Below, in pieces: positions 47,205-60,650 of a DNA stretch of 64,000 bases. Each line of letters begins with the position of its first letter. Within the stretch, counting starts at the first letter, position 1. A model generated the notes under the pieces. That model was not told the origin of the DNA. It ran no database searches and worked only from the letters and a program-made list of their open reading frames with translations. A program made the position numbers and the translations under genes. The stretch is taken from NCBI GenBank assembly GCA_019321725.1, contig CM033115.1, positions 12,348,673 through 12,412,672 of the forward strand, read 5' to 3'. Source of the DNA: Paulownia fortunei. Lineage: Eukaryota > Streptophyta > Magnoliopsida > Lamiales > Paulowniaceae.

Positions 47205-50097
47205 GTTTGTCACTATTGTGGATATTTAGGGCATAGAAAGAGGAAACATAAGTATTCACTTGCTTAGTTGAATTAGAAGGGATTCTAATTCAAGTTTACA
47301 CTTTGTTGATATCAACCATTAAGGTTGATAAATTTTTTCTTGGGTATTGGATATCAAATATGATCCTATCTTTGCAAGGGGTTGCAGTGGATGACAAGAA
47401 AATGGAGACTAAGATAAAGGACAATCTTTAAGCTCGAGAATAAGGTAAGCGATGCTTTATTGGCTATAGAAATAATCCACTTAACTCTGGATGGACTTAA
47501 TATAGTATTAGTTATTTGTTTATGCTACATTGACAAATGAACTATACAATCCCAACATTCTATGCTATATAATCAACAAAGTAATATAAGAATTAGATAA
47601 TCAAAACAATGCATACTTGTGGTAAGTTAGATTAGGTCATATCTCTAAAGAAAGAGTTCACAAGGTGGTAGATTTGCTTGACCTTTTGGACTTGCATGAA
47701 GTGCCTACTTGTAAATCTTGTCTTAAGGAAAACATGATCAAATCACCATTTATGGGACAAATGGAGCAGATCACGCATTTGGATATGATCCAAAGGGATG
47801 CAAGCAGTCCACTAAGTGTTAGTGCACAAGCAAACTATTCTTACTTCATCATTCTAAGATCCTTTGAAGGGTTCAAAGAATTTAAACATAAAGTAGAGAA
47901 TTAAATCGACCAAAGTATTAAATCCATCGATGCGATCAACGAAGCAAATACTAAGGTGATAAGTTCTTGATTATCTAATAGAGAATTAGATTCTCACTTT
48001 AAGTGAATCCATGTTAAGTTTCACCTATTTTCTCCTTCATTCTGGAAATTCAGCCTAGAATCGATAATATTCTTATCAAGTAAGGATATCATCTAAGTTG
48101 GTGTCCAAAATATCATATGAGATATGATGTGGCAAAGACCCCTTGATACATTCCTAAGAGTATAAAGGGGTCTGCTTCTTTAAAGTGGTTAGTGGAAGAT
48201 AAGTTCGATTTACACATCTTATGAAAATTTGTGAGGTATCCAAATGAATCTAAAGGATACCATTTCTATGGTTCCTAAGAACAAAGGAGTTTGTTTTCTA
48301 GGGACACCACCTTCTTGAGAATAAGGAATTTCTATTAGATAGAAATGGCTAGATCATAGAACTTGAAATAGTTCAAGAGCCATAGTTTGTCTCACAAGTG
48401 GTAATGATGTATAAAAAAATTACTAAAACTTTTACTACACAACCTCCAATGAGATCTAAAAGGATCTCGGGACCACTTATACGATAAGAGCCTCTTACTA
48501 TAGAGCAGTAATGAGGATTTTCTTTTTTAATATTAATCTAACTAAGGAGTAAAGATGTATGACATCAATTCGGGAAGATGGTGAAATACCATGCAATCTA
48601 AATGGACTCAATGTACTGCAATAAGGTTTGACCTTGGTGGGCCCATTAGTGGGAATAATTCCCATTGGCTACAAACAGGTCTGCAAATATAAATTAAAGA
48701 ATATGGGATGGTGGTAACCTATAAAGGCACGATTTGTAGCAAAGTGTTATGCTCAAAGTCAAGGTGTTGACTATTGAGGATATCTTTTACTAGATGTGAT
48801 GTTAAAGTCCATTCAGATTAAGCTGGCTATATCTATGTATTACAATTACTAGATATAGCAAAAGGATGTGAAGATCATTTTTTCTCAATAGGGGTATTGA
48901 GAATAGAATATAAGTTAAGTGGCCTTCGGTCTTTATATCAAACAGAAGCAAGCAAAAGGTTTGCGAGCTTCAAAGATCTGTTAAGGACTCAAAATAAATT
49001 TCTCGAATGTGGAACATTCGATTCGCTAAGGTAATCAAATGGTTAATTTTCTTAGGAATACGAATAAGTCATATGTGCACAAGAGGGTTAGTGGGAGTAT
49101 GGTGATGATTGTTGTATTTTAAGTTGATGGCATTCTACTCATAGGGATAATGTAGAAATGTTGCATTCAACTAAGACTTGTCATCTACAAAGTTCTCCAA
49201 GAGGGATTTGGGAGAAGCATCTTAGGGATTGGGGATTAAAATCTATGGAGATGGATCTAAAAAGATGCTTAGACTATCCTAAATCCAAGTACATAGATTA
49301 GATGCTAAAAGGGTTTAGCATGGATGAATCCCAGGAGAGATTCTTATTTTTTGAGTCATGGGATTTCTCTTTCGAAGTCCTCGTCCCCAAAGACTTTTGA
49401 AAAAAAGAGAAATAATGTTTCACATACTTTATGCATCCTTGAAAGAAAGCATAAAATATGAAAATCTATTTATATGATTTGATATAAAAAATGCTATAAG
49501 TATCATGAGCATATATCCATAATTTTAATGGAAAAAGCATTAAAAGCCATAAAGATGATCTTTAGTACTTATGAAGCACTAAGGATTTCTTTTTGGAGTA
49601 CAGTTATGGAGAACTAAAACTAAGATACTTCATCTAGTTTTTAGTCTAAAGTAGATGACATGAAGTCCATGTCTAGATTTGTGTTCATCCTAAATGGTGG
49701 GATAATTAGTTGGAAGTGTTCCAAGCTTGTGATAACTATGGATTCCACCATCGTGATTGCATACATCGGGGTATGCGATGCTGCAAAAATGGGGCTGTTT
49801 AGATAGGGAACTTAATCCAAGTGTTAGATGTAGTTCCAACTATTGTTGATTGAGTACTGGAGTACTACGATAACAATATGGGCTATTGCATAAGCAAAGA
49901 AGCCAATGTCTCATCAAATGATCCAAGCAGAAATAGATTAGTGATATTATGATTCTAAAAATCATTGGTAGAGGCAACATCAGCGTGGAAAGATTTGCTT
50001 TGGCAGAAAATATAGCGGATCCACTGATTTAACCCTTTAGATAAGTATTTGAAAGATATCTTGGGGAAGATGGGCCTTAATATGAGGGCAATTATCT
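47205..50097 (+). pseudogene. copia protease - integrase - RT - RNase H remnant
   Basis: A frameshifted zinc knuckle (YCGYLGHRKRKHK, last Cys lost) near 47212-47270. Protease WVLD near 47341, where the DTG site reads DIK. The best-preserved part is the GAG-pre-integrase and integrase start at 47630-47904 (LGHISKERVHKVVDLL, PTCKSCLKENMIKSPF). Broken RT follows (48560-49420: IPIGY-like PISGNNSHW, VLQLLDIAKGCEDHFF), then RNase H (about 49620-50040, ending ADPLI*PF). Dozens of stops; not functional. Confidence 0.88.
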
Positions 50098-50115
50098 CTA
50101 GGGCAAGTAGGAGAT
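50098..50115 (+). other. Polypurine tract of copia element
   Basis: CTAGGGCAAGTAGGAGAT immediately before the 3' LTR; the copy at 1669-1684 is nearly the same. Confidence 0.75.
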
Positions 50116-52267
50116 TGTTAGAGTAGTGACCAATAAGTTAATTGATCTGGCATTCTTATACTCTTGTGAATCATTCTTATTCATATTAATATCATTTAAA
50201 TGATAATCTTTATCTTAAATTTATCATAAGGATTAGATGAACTCCATAGATCATACATAGCTATGGGGCGTGGTCGCACATATAATGGCGATCGTGGAAT
50301 ATGCCTGTAAGGCTATGGTTTTAAAACGTTCCAAGTCAAGGATCAATGACATAGGATATCATTGATCCCATTGAGACTTGTGTATATGACGCAAGTTCAA
50401 AAGGAGGACGTCTCATTCCATGGGTATTGGTGTGGAGACACTAATGCATGTATGTGGGTGCTTGTTGGGGAACAAGTACACTAAACTACCCGATCTAAAA
50501 ATTTCCAATTAGAAATATTCTATTATCGAATGAAAATTTTCTCGTTACGATAGTACAAGAATTAGTCCTTGGACTTGAGGCACAATGATAACTTTGTGCA
50601 TGACATGTTGCACTTTGATGTATTTCTTGATTGCATGACAATCACAAGGAATTTACATTGGGTGTAACATCTTCATATGGAGTTAATGAGTGGCCAACTA
50701 AGGAACCGTCATCTAGCTAGATAAATAGGGGAATCTTATATGTGTTCCATTGTACTTGACTCTAAAATTCTTGGTCAAGGTTAGATTGAAATTAGATGTG
50801 GGGTTTTCTAATTATTCATCATCAGTCAAACTAATAGGAATAGAAATATAGTTATTGAGCTAATGGGGTTTCGACTAATCATTCATGTCCTAGGCTCAAT
50901 CGGAAGATTAGATGATGGAAAGACCTTACTTGCATTATATTCAGAATTGGAATAGGTTCGCACATTCACCTAAGACTAGAAGTCATGATGTATAACTAGA
51001 TGTTTCCCATGACTTGCGGGTTCTTGAAATTAATGAGTTAATTCATAGAAAATTAATTAATTAGATTAATTAATTAGAATAATTAATTGTTCAACTAAAT
51101 CAGAAGAGTTATGAGTCATGGTTAGCTTAGAGTGAACCTAAGTGGTTACGCACAAAACTTGGATAAGTCCATTTCTACCCTAGAAATTAATCCAAGTGTT
51201 GGATTAAATTTTTTTAATGTGATTAATTAATAGAGCTTAAATTAATAAAAGTGTGGAATTAATTTAATTAATGAATTTGATTAATTGATTGGACTTAATT
51301 GGATTAGAAAGTTCAATTGGAATATTTAATTAATTGATTGGATTAATTAATTAAGATGGACTTAATTAATTAGATGAATTAATCTAATTGATTGGATCAA
51401 TTAAACTAGAGCCTAATTGATTAATTAAGCCTAGACCTATTAGATATGGGCTTGTAGAATGCCCATTAGGAAATTAGATTAGAGGAAGTTGGATTGAGAA
51501 TTCAATTCCTAAGAGGTAAAAGGAAAAAAAAAAGTTTTTATGAGATAAGGAAACTTGCCAAAAGAGCTGGAGATAAGATAAAAGAAGAACATGGAAAGAA
51601 CTTGTGGTAGCCTTTATTGGCAAACTTCTTAGATGTTTTTTGGGAACTTTTACTGCAGATTTTTTTTGGTGGAGAAAGTGAAAAAACAACCCCTCTCTAT
51701 TGAAGAAAAATGATTTTTTTCATCTCCAAAAATTCGTCCCTTCTTTCTCCTTCAATCTCCAAAAGTTTATCAACCTTTTACCTAGTTTAATTCTTAATTC
51801 AATTGTTGAATTAAGAATTAAATTAAACACCTAAAACACTAATTGTTTAACGTGTTCTTATTCCAAATAAAATTATTTTAGGATAGAATTATGAAATCGA
51901 AAACTACTAGCATAGGATTTCGTTGCGAGTGGGCATCCAAGGTGTGGATACTATTAGAGAGATAACATTTAGTATCCTAGAAGCGAATCAGTTTTCAATC
52001 AAAGGGGTTTGAATTGAAGAACTTGGAGATTCGTTCATGTTGGAATAACAATTTGAATCATTTCAATCCATACATCAGCCGGAGTGCAAATCAAGATAAG
52101 GATTTTTGAAACCTTATTGCTTTAAGTATCAAAAAACACACAACTAAGTAATCACGAGAGGGTTCCAGGATTTGATTTTAATTACATGTGATGTAATGTT
52201 TGTTTTGTTTTTTTAAAAAAATAAATTCCACTATGTATATGTTTCTCAGGATTGCATAAATCCAATA
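50116..52267 (+). repeat. 3' LTR of copia element
   Basis: Starts TGTTAGAGTAGTGACC and ends near AAATCCAATA. Same structure as the 5' LTR. Confidence 0.92.
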
Positions 52268-52925
52268 TATAGTCCCATAAGCAATTGCTTCGCACCATCC
52301 CGGGTACATGACAGTCCTATAAGTAATAGCTCCATACCATCCTCACTAACTTTTTCTATATGGTTAAAAGTTTTGTAACTACTTTGTGCAATAACATATT
52401 TTATATATAAGATATTCATTTTATTGATCAATTCACTAATTTTAAAAGTTAATATACTTAATATTGTCTTGTAAATTCTTAATTCAAAATGTGGAAAGAT
52501 CGAATTTTTGGACTCGAGATATAGCTGCCGGTAGACATAAATAATGAATATTAGATGTTGTTTTTTTAGAGTTGATGCCAGTCACTTCCTTAATATATAT
52601 GCACTATGTGTGTATATATATATATAAGGTGCCACTCCAAATCTTTCATTCAATGATTTTTTTTAGATTTTTATTAATGAGACATCCATTTTTTTTTAAA
52701 TTTGAATGAGTCATTCCTTCAATATAATTTTTTTTCTTAATTTTGAAGGCCCCACTCTAAATGGCGCCTTTATGGTTTTAATTTTTTATTTTATTTATTT
52801 GTTTTCTTTTTGTTAATTAAATTTTCAAGGCACCACTAGAAGAGACACCTTTAACTGAGCCACTTGAAGTGGCATTTTGAACTATTTTAATAATTTTTCA
52901 TATTAAATTTTGTTGAAAAACCCAC
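52268..52925. other. Unassigned AT-rich DNA with a degenerate short repeat
   Basis: Variants of GGYGCCACTCYAAAT occur near 52628, 52745 and 52829, and CCACTTGAAGTGGC is palindromic near 52860. No gene. Confidence 0.4.
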
Positions 52926-54567
52926 TGGAAGCTTGTACATAATTCCAATATTTTTTGCTACAACTTTAAGGTTACAAACCCAAGTACAGGTTGTATTAAG
53001 TAATAAATTTCTCATGAATTCGAGGTCGATCCACAGGGAAGTTGCTTGAAGAATTCAAGTTCAAATTTATAAAAAAGATGGAGTTTATGTAAATCAAAAT
53101 ATATAAACAATTAATGTATGCTGTAACTAAAGAAAAATCGAAGTAATAAAAGTAGTGAGAACTAGGGATCCACTCTTGAGTTTTGGAAAGAGAAATTGAT
53201 ATTTATTCTTTTTATCTCTATTAATTACCACAATTGGAATACATACATAGTGAAGATTCCAATAGAAAGATATTATCAAATAACTCATGCAATAAGGTAA
53301 TCATGATATTGTCTTACTATTGCAAATTATCTCTTAACGCCAACACTTATTTATGAGATCAAGCATTTATGCACACCTTCATCAATGACAAATTAAGGTT
53401 TCACATTAGCAGTTGGTGGGGTAAAATCGTACAATAAGCTAAATAAACCCAAGTATTTGTTGTGCCATTGGAGATACATAAATCAAGAATCACCACAAAA
53501 CAAGTAGGGTTTAGATCAAAAATAAAAATAATAATACAACATACTTAAATATTTTCTACCCTTATAACCATTCCATTTCCTCCATCAAGAGGTTAACCCT
53601 TTTTTCTCAGCAAAATAAAATTTACAAAGACATAATAAAAGTAGCAAAGATTAAAAATATAAGAGAAACTAGAGAATGCATTTCTATTACTATTATAAAA
53701 CTTACAATACTAGAAAACATACAAACTAGAAAACTTAGCCTAAAGAAACCCTCTACCACCCTTCTCTTATAATCTTAATACATGGCCTATTTATAGGTCT
53801 TGAAGTAAGCTCGAGGCCAAACAAATAATGGAGGGGTTAATCAAGTGGTATGCTAGTTGCCAATAGTTGGTAAATTGTTACACCAAGTTCTCACCCATTA
53901 AATTAAATTGCATTGTTCGGTTAGATACATCCATATTTTGAAGATGTGTAAAGAATAGAAATTGTAGATCTTTCGGTACTGATATATTTTCATGTATCTT
54001 TTGTCAAATTTGGAGGTCGGATGAAGGAGATATGGTCAAATTACCAAATCATGTCCAATACTATCCTTTAACAGCAGCAGCAACTTACAGCCTATATTTT
54101 TACTATTTTGACACCTTTTATCACCATATTATCTTTAGCAAACTTGTTTATTTACCTCTTATGTATAACATATATAAAATGTAGCCCAAAATATATTTGG
54201 GCTCAAGATATATAACCCAATTGGTGAAATAAGTCAATACTAGGCTCAACTCTGATCTGAATTTTGGTGATCCATTTTGTGCAACTATTTGGACAAATTT
54301 TATGCTATAATCAAGACTGAATTGGACTAAAATTCCAACAAAAAAGTTGTACCTCTATCTCTTGGCTTTCAAATAAAACAAGCTTTAGGTCTATATGGCT
54401 TTGGATCATGAAGTTATACTCAAATTACAAAAACTGCACAAGTTTGAAAACATGTTTCCATTTATTCCCTAACACAAAATATTAATAAAATAATAATATT
54501 AACAAGAATAAAGTAAGAAAAATATAAATAATTTGATATAAAAATATGTCAAAATATGCACTTATCA
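52926..54567 (-). repeat. Gypsy (Athila/Tat-like) LTR, solo or truncated
   Basis: On the minus strand it starts TGATAAGTGCATATTTTGAC and ends about GTACAAGCTTCCA. Same family as 6425-8313, with the GTCGATCCACAGGGAA motif near 53025-53042. No gag/pol on either side, so it is a solo LTR or a remnant. I could not find a matching TSD. Confidence 0.78.
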
Positions 54568-54770
54568 TTTCTGATGAAATTTTACAACTTTTTCTTTCTC
54601 TTTTCTTATATGTGAGATATGTTAATTCAAACGTATTTGGGTCACATTTGGTGTTGGTATCTAAGTTTTTATCTATAGAAGTGGTAAAAATGTGATAATT
54701 GGTAGTTTCTAGCTCACAAAGTTTATATATAAGTTTTTTTTTGGTTTCTAAAGCTATCTAAGCATGGGGT

Positions 54771-55569
54771 TAGGGATGACAATGAGTTAGGTAAAACCTA
54801 GACCATCACAACCCTTCCCACATCACAACCCTTCCCACTTTTGGCAGGTTTGGGGTGAATAAACAAATCTTGGGGTGGGTAATGGATTTTGTAGTAGGTC
54901 TTATTGGACCCATCTTGAACTCAACCTATAGAATAAGTATAGCTTTTCTAAGATTTTATTCATTTTTGTGAGTGTTCTCCCTCTATCTGCTATTTAGTTT
55001 GTTTTCTTGGAGATTAAGCATTGCTATTGAGCATGGGCCACACCCTTGAAACCTCAAGATCAACCAATTTCAGTCCATGAGAAAGGCCAAGCTTAATATT
55101 GGCTAATTAGTTCACTCAAACAGGATGCTGAAATGAGGGAAAATTATGGATGTTAGAGCCAGAGTTTTGCCTTTGGTAGGAATATGAATTGCCTAATGGT
55201 ATGTGGGAGGAAGTATGTTGACAAGGAATGAGATGAGAAAGGGCTTAAAGCTGTGATTATGGAGACATCAGAGGTTGATCTTCAGGGAATGAATAGTAGG
55301 ATGAAGGGTTTGATTGGGGTACTTGATCTTTAGGGAATGAGATGAAGGGCTTGAACAAGATTTTTGATGATTTTTGGAGGAAAATAATTAATCATCATGT
55401 GCTCCAAATTCTTGTGACTTATCTACAAAACAATAGGTTAGCGGGTCTACAGGTCTTGCAGGTTGGGCCTATTAGGGTTGTGGGATGGGTGTCTATCTAC
55501 TCTAGTCTTGGCGAATTACATCTCGAGTTTGGCCAAATCCATCCTAGACCTATTACGTTGCTATCCTTA
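54771..55569. mobile_element. hAT-like non-autonomous element (about 0.8 kb)
   Basis: The left end TAGGGATGACAATGA and the inverse of the right end TAAGGATAGCAACGT match at 11 of 15. Flanks CATGGGGT (54763-54770) and GATGGGGGT (55570-55578) look like an 8-bp TSD with a substitution and one extra G. The interior has GGGTTTGGGG/GGGCC-type text as at 28572 and 12321. The 91-codon open frame (55342-55617) crosses the end and is probably meaningless. A 16-base unit ATCACAACCCTTCCCA is doubled at about 54807-54838. Confidence 0.6.
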
Positions 55570-55578
55570 GATGGGGGT

Positions 55579-56129
55579 GAGCATGGGGTCAGACAAACTT
55601 ACATGTATATAGTCTAAAAAAATGTATGTACAAAGTGTTATATAAATATAAGCAAAAGTGTAAAAATGAAAGAAGGAATATTACTCCCTTATATCATTTA
55701 AGAGAAAAAAGAATAACTTTCATTTATGCAGGAGATCATTGATATGCTTAGCTCTGTTAATTAATACTTGTTAGAATCTATTGCAGTTATTGTTATAATT
55801 TATTAAGTTAATTAATCATATTCTTTTCTTTCAATATATGTTGTAATGCAAGTTATAACACCATGAACACACACAATAAAATTTAAAATTGACACAAATT
55901 ATTTTGTGTGGTTGGGTGAACACCTACATCCACGCCACACCTAAAGAGAAAATAATTCACTATTAGTAACAATATTACACAATACAATAATTGGATTTAA
56001 AATAAAATAAAGACTCCCTCTATGATTTTGATGTCATTCTTGTATTGCTCAACATATAGACTTATTTATGAGATCCTCTCGACTTGATCTGCTTTGCTGA
56101 ACCTACTTCTATTGGGTTTGCATAATCAT
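55579..56129. other. Unassigned AT-rich DNA
   Basis: Contains a GTGTGGTTGGGTGAACACC-type stretch near 55905-55930, seen in dispersed plant repeats. No gene. Confidence 0.4.
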
Positions 56130-57918
56130 GGGATAGCTTACATAGAGGAAATTTAAAAATTTCCACAATTGAAATAAAACAGGCATAAACTAATTTGAAT
56201 ATGTAAAAGCATATCCCGAATTCGTTGGAATTTTTTAGTTTACATTTCTAATTGCTCGCTTAATAAATAAAGTAAGAGTTTCACGAATTATACTTTTACA
56301 TGCACTCTATCGATGTAGAGTGCGAAGAAATTTAAAATGCTATCCCCTTCACGAACTTTTTGTGGGAATTTCAAAAACTGATTAAAATCTTCAACCATGG
56401 ATCAAAAATGATTCACTAAGGACTCCAAGCACTATCTTTCTAGCGGCATCCATACATTGAGCAAGTCCACGGATCAACATTTCTTGCTATACAATTGAGA
56501 ACCTTTATTTCTAATCTAGATTTTGGGGGTGCAGTATTAATTCATAAATCAACAAATGATTAGAAAAATTAAAATGATATCTAAAAGGGGTGGACCATTT
56601 TTTATGAAAAGGAAATTTTCTTGAGAAAAAAATTAAAACAGATAAGAGAGAGAGAGAGAGAGAGCTTGGCCGATCTTCTTGTTCTACAAGACTTAGAAAA
56701 TCGGCTATACAGAGAGATAGGGTATTTATCCAAGACCTAATCCTACGAGGTTTCAGATTCTTTCCTTTCTTATCTTATGCCTTTCCATTCTTATCTTCTT
56801 CTATTCCATCTAAAACTAGAAGAAGTCTTAGACTTATTTTCCAAGACTCTTAGGTGGGCCTCTCCTACAACCCATAAAGCTTGGGTTTGGACTTAATCAA
56901 TTTATTAAGTTTATTTAATTGATCCCCATCAATTAAATAAGCCCAATTTAAATAATTGATCTAATTAATTAATTAATTAATTAGTTCCATTAAAGCTACC
57001 TAAATCAAATTAGGCCCAATTAATGTATAAATTAAATTAACTTCTTAAATTAATTTATGTCTTTATTTAATTAATTGATCTAATTAATTAATTAATGTAC
57101 TATACATGAGCCCAGATCTTAATTAGGTTCAATTAAATAATTTATTACTTAATTGTATGTATTAATTTAACTCTTTACATTAATTATATCTCTATTTAAC
57201 TAATCTCTATTTATTAACTTAATCTAACAACTTGAATTACTTTCCAAAATTAGAAGTGGACCATCCCGATTTGTGTGTGACCTCTTAACTTCACAACTAA
57301 GCTAACAGTAGGCTTACAACTAATGAAACTTAATGAATTAATTAATAATTTGATTAATTAAATTATTTGGAATTAACTCCTTAATTCTAATAACCTCACA
57401 TGTCCTGAGAAATACTTAGCTGTGTATCATGACTACATAGTCTCAGGTGAATTAACAAATGGACATATTTCAATTACGAGTACTATTCAAATACTATCAT
57501 TCCATCAACTAATATCCTGATTAAGTTTAGGTCATGAATTATTAGTCGAAACCTATTTTGACTTAATAACTATGATTTCATTTCAAGTTACATTGACCCT
57601 TTGATGAATTATTAGAAAATCCCATATCTAATAATCATGCTGCCTTGGCCAAGGTATCTGGAATCAAGGACTATAAAAATACGAGATTGACCTATTCTAC
57701 CAAATAGGTGACAGATCCTTCATTGGCTACACATTAACCTCTATACATGAATATAATACACCTAACGTAAAACTGTTATGATTATCACGCAATTAGGAAA
57801 TACATCAAACGATATGATGTCGTGTACAAGGCTATCATGGTATCTCAAGTCTAACGACTAGTTAATGCACTATTGTAACTAGAAACTTCTCATTCGACAA
57901 ACAAGGTTTCTAAGTGTT
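56130..57918 (-). repeat. Truncated copia LTR
   Basis: Aligns with 36400-38170 in the same orientation (for example TTGGCCAAG near 57644 and the ATTCGACAAACAAG block at 57893-57906 with TTCGACAAACAAG at 38168). It breaks off before the TGTTAGAG end, where gypsy-LTR sequence starts. The lower edge is approximate. (GA)n at about 56646-56665. Confidence 0.65.
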
Positions 57919-59105
57919 GACGATAAGTGATAATTTGAAAATAGTAAGACAATATCACGATTACCTTATTGCATGAGTTATTTGATAACATCTTTCTATT
58001 GAAATCTTCATTATGTATAGATTCTAATAGTGGCAATTAAAAAATATAAAAATAAATAAATAATCGTTCCTCTGTCCAAAAATTAAGAGCGAATCCTTAA
58101 TACTCAGTACTTTTATTACTTTAGTTTTTTTTAGTTATAGCTTATAATATTTTTATATATTCTAAACTACATAAAGTCTATTTTTTTAGAAATATAATCC
58201 TAAAATTTTCAAACAACTTCCTTGTGGATCGACCTTGAACTCACAAAAGTTGTAGCAGTTCCAATTCTTGTAGTTACAAAATTGGATGTAGAACTTTTTC
58301 CAAGGGTTGGCCTAAGTTCAAATTCTTGTAGATATAGAACCAGTTTACTGTGATAATTATTGTGCAAACGAAAGAACCAACATTTTATCAAAGATCCAAA
58401 CACATTATAAAGTGATACCACTTGATTTGAGAAATCATTGGTAGAGATAACTCATAGTGGAATGAGTTGCCTCGATAGAAAATATAGCAGATCCAATGAT
58501 TAGACCCCTATTACAAAGATATTTGAAGCACATCTTGGGAAGATGAGCCTAAGATACTAGGTAATTGGCTATGGGATCAAGTATTTATGCATATCTTTGT
58601 CTACAACAAATCAATATTTCACGTTAGAGGTTGGTGTAGTAAAACCAAAAATCTAGCTAAATAAACCCAAGTATTTATTGTGTCATTAGAGATATATAAA
58701 TCAAGAATCGCCAAAAAACAAGTAAGGTTTAGATAAAAAATTAAAACAATAATACAACACACTTAAATATTTTCTACCTTTATAACCGTTCCTCTTCGTC
58801 CATCAAGAGTTCACCCTTTTTTTCAACAAAATAAAATTTAGAAAGACATAATGAAAGTAGGAAAGACTAAAAATAAAAGAAAAACTAGAGAATACATTTC
58901 TATTACTATTAGAAAACTTACATTACTACTAGAAAACTTAGCTTAAAAAAATCCTCTACCCCCCACTTTTACAAGCTTAATACATGGCCTATTTATAGTG
59001 TTTGGAGTATGCTAGAGGCTAAACATATAATGGAGGAGTTAAACAATCAAGTGAAACACTAGTTGTCAAGAGTTGATAAGTTGTTATACCAAATCCTCTA
59101 AATTT
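57919..59105. mobile_element. Rearranged mosaic of gypsy-LTR pieces and a copia scrap
   Basis: 57926-58250 is gypsy LTR in + orientation (inverse of about 53030-53330). 58385-58582 is the end of copia RNase H in + orientation (like 1490-1680 and 49950-50110). 58583-59105 is gypsy LTR in - orientation (like about 53355-53890). The two LTR pieces adjoin each other in the intact LTR but here face opposite ways, separated by the copia piece. Confidence 0.75.
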
Positions 59106-60650
59106 TCACCTACATGATTGATCCTTACACGTTTAGTATGAGATCCAAGATTTGCATGAACTTATAGATAAATAACTTATCAATTCATAGCCTTAAGAAT
59201 TAACTCAAAACCATTTCAAAATCAAAAGTGACAACTGTTTCTCTAAAACCTGCACAAAAAAAAGATAAAACTTTTTAATCTCATTTTTTTTATGTTGATT
59301 TCCCATTTTATTCCTAAAACACAAAAATGTTTTAATTGGGAGTGAAATGCAATACAAATAAAAAAGAACATGTCATGATGATTAGAATTTAAAAGAAATT
59401 TGTAAAATAGTCTAATAATCACAAACAATCATTCGTCAGAGATCACAAATACTATCGAGATTTTGTTTTTAGAATTTTCAAATGTTGTGTGTATGTACAC
59501 TAAGCCAACCTTTTATTCCACAGACCAAGATATATAACTTCAAAATCAATCATGAAAAAGCCTCAACTCTATATCCTCACAAGTAAGTGTTTGCCATTTA
59601 AGTTGGTAAGATATTCACTCTTGGAATTGGAAAACAGTTAAAACGTTGAGGGAATGATTTAGAACAAACATTCAAGCTAAAATTGTGCATAAGATAGGTA
59701 GTCACAAAATTTGAAATACGAAGTATGTCTTACCAAAATATGCCTCGAAATTTCATTGGTTAACTTGAAAACAAAATGGTGATCTTTTTTTTTATTTGTC
59801 ATTTTATTTTTTTGTTATTTATTTTTTTAATATAACATGACTCGCATGATATCAGAAGATCAAAAGAAGGATTTAAAAATATACTCACATCACTTGCTAC
59901 AAATAGAAATAATTCAATAGAAATAGATAACTACATAGGTTTACCAAATTCATTTCTCCACATGAAAGGTAGATATAATTAAGCATCTCAAATTGCAATG
60001 ATCAATTAAAGTTTAGAATTCTTGTTTTCTTAAACTCTCCACTTTCACAAAAGATGTGTGAATATTAAAAAATAAACACTTTGACATGGTTGGAATTTTC
60101 AGTTATATGTATCGCAACCAATCTTTTCATAAGGCTTATGATGTGTACAAGACTAATTTCTTTTTTTTTTCAAGATAGCATCCTTGGATTCTAACAAAAA
60201 GAGAATTTGCAATTATATTTTGATAATTCACAAAATTTCAATTAAAAACTTCACAAACATGCCATGTCATGCAAAAGAAATGGGGTTGCATCTCAAGAGT
60301 GTCAAAAGATTACCCTTTACTCTATCCCCACTTACTTATGGTTTCAACGGACCTAAAAGAAAACACGCTTGAATTTTTTTTTTTAAAAAATAAAGAACTT
60401 AGAAAAACATACATTGAACACATAATACATGATATCAACTATTCCCTCCCCTAGCCTAATCGAGACACTATCCTCAATGTCGAAAGTAGATAGGAAAATA
60501 GATTTTAAAAGATATCTCCTCAAATGTGGGTTATAGAAAATAAAGTTGAAACAACATAAAACTCATACTATTAGTTGAAACCATTAAGGATAAGTTTCAT
60601 ACACTAAGAGTTAAATTTATTTTGTGCTTTCAACCACTGTCCCTGTTGGA
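59106..60650. other. AT-rich DNA with no recognised feature
   Basis: Poly-T runs near 59784 and 60163; small overlapping frames at 60184-60454 show no family resemblance. Confidence 0.45.

Larger units (their letters stand above)
42983..52267 (+). mobile_element. Structurally complete but dead Ty1/copia element (9.3 kb)
   Basis: Paired LTRs (42983-45149 and 50116-52267), a PBS, a polypurine tract and a pol-order interior define a whole element. Flanks TACAG (42978-42982) and TATAG (52268-52272) suggest a 5-bp TSD with one change. The LTRs differ at about one base in ten over their first 130 bases, so the insertion is old. The interior is full of stops and most of gag is deleted, so it could move only with proteins from elsewhere, if at all. 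Confidence 0.92.
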
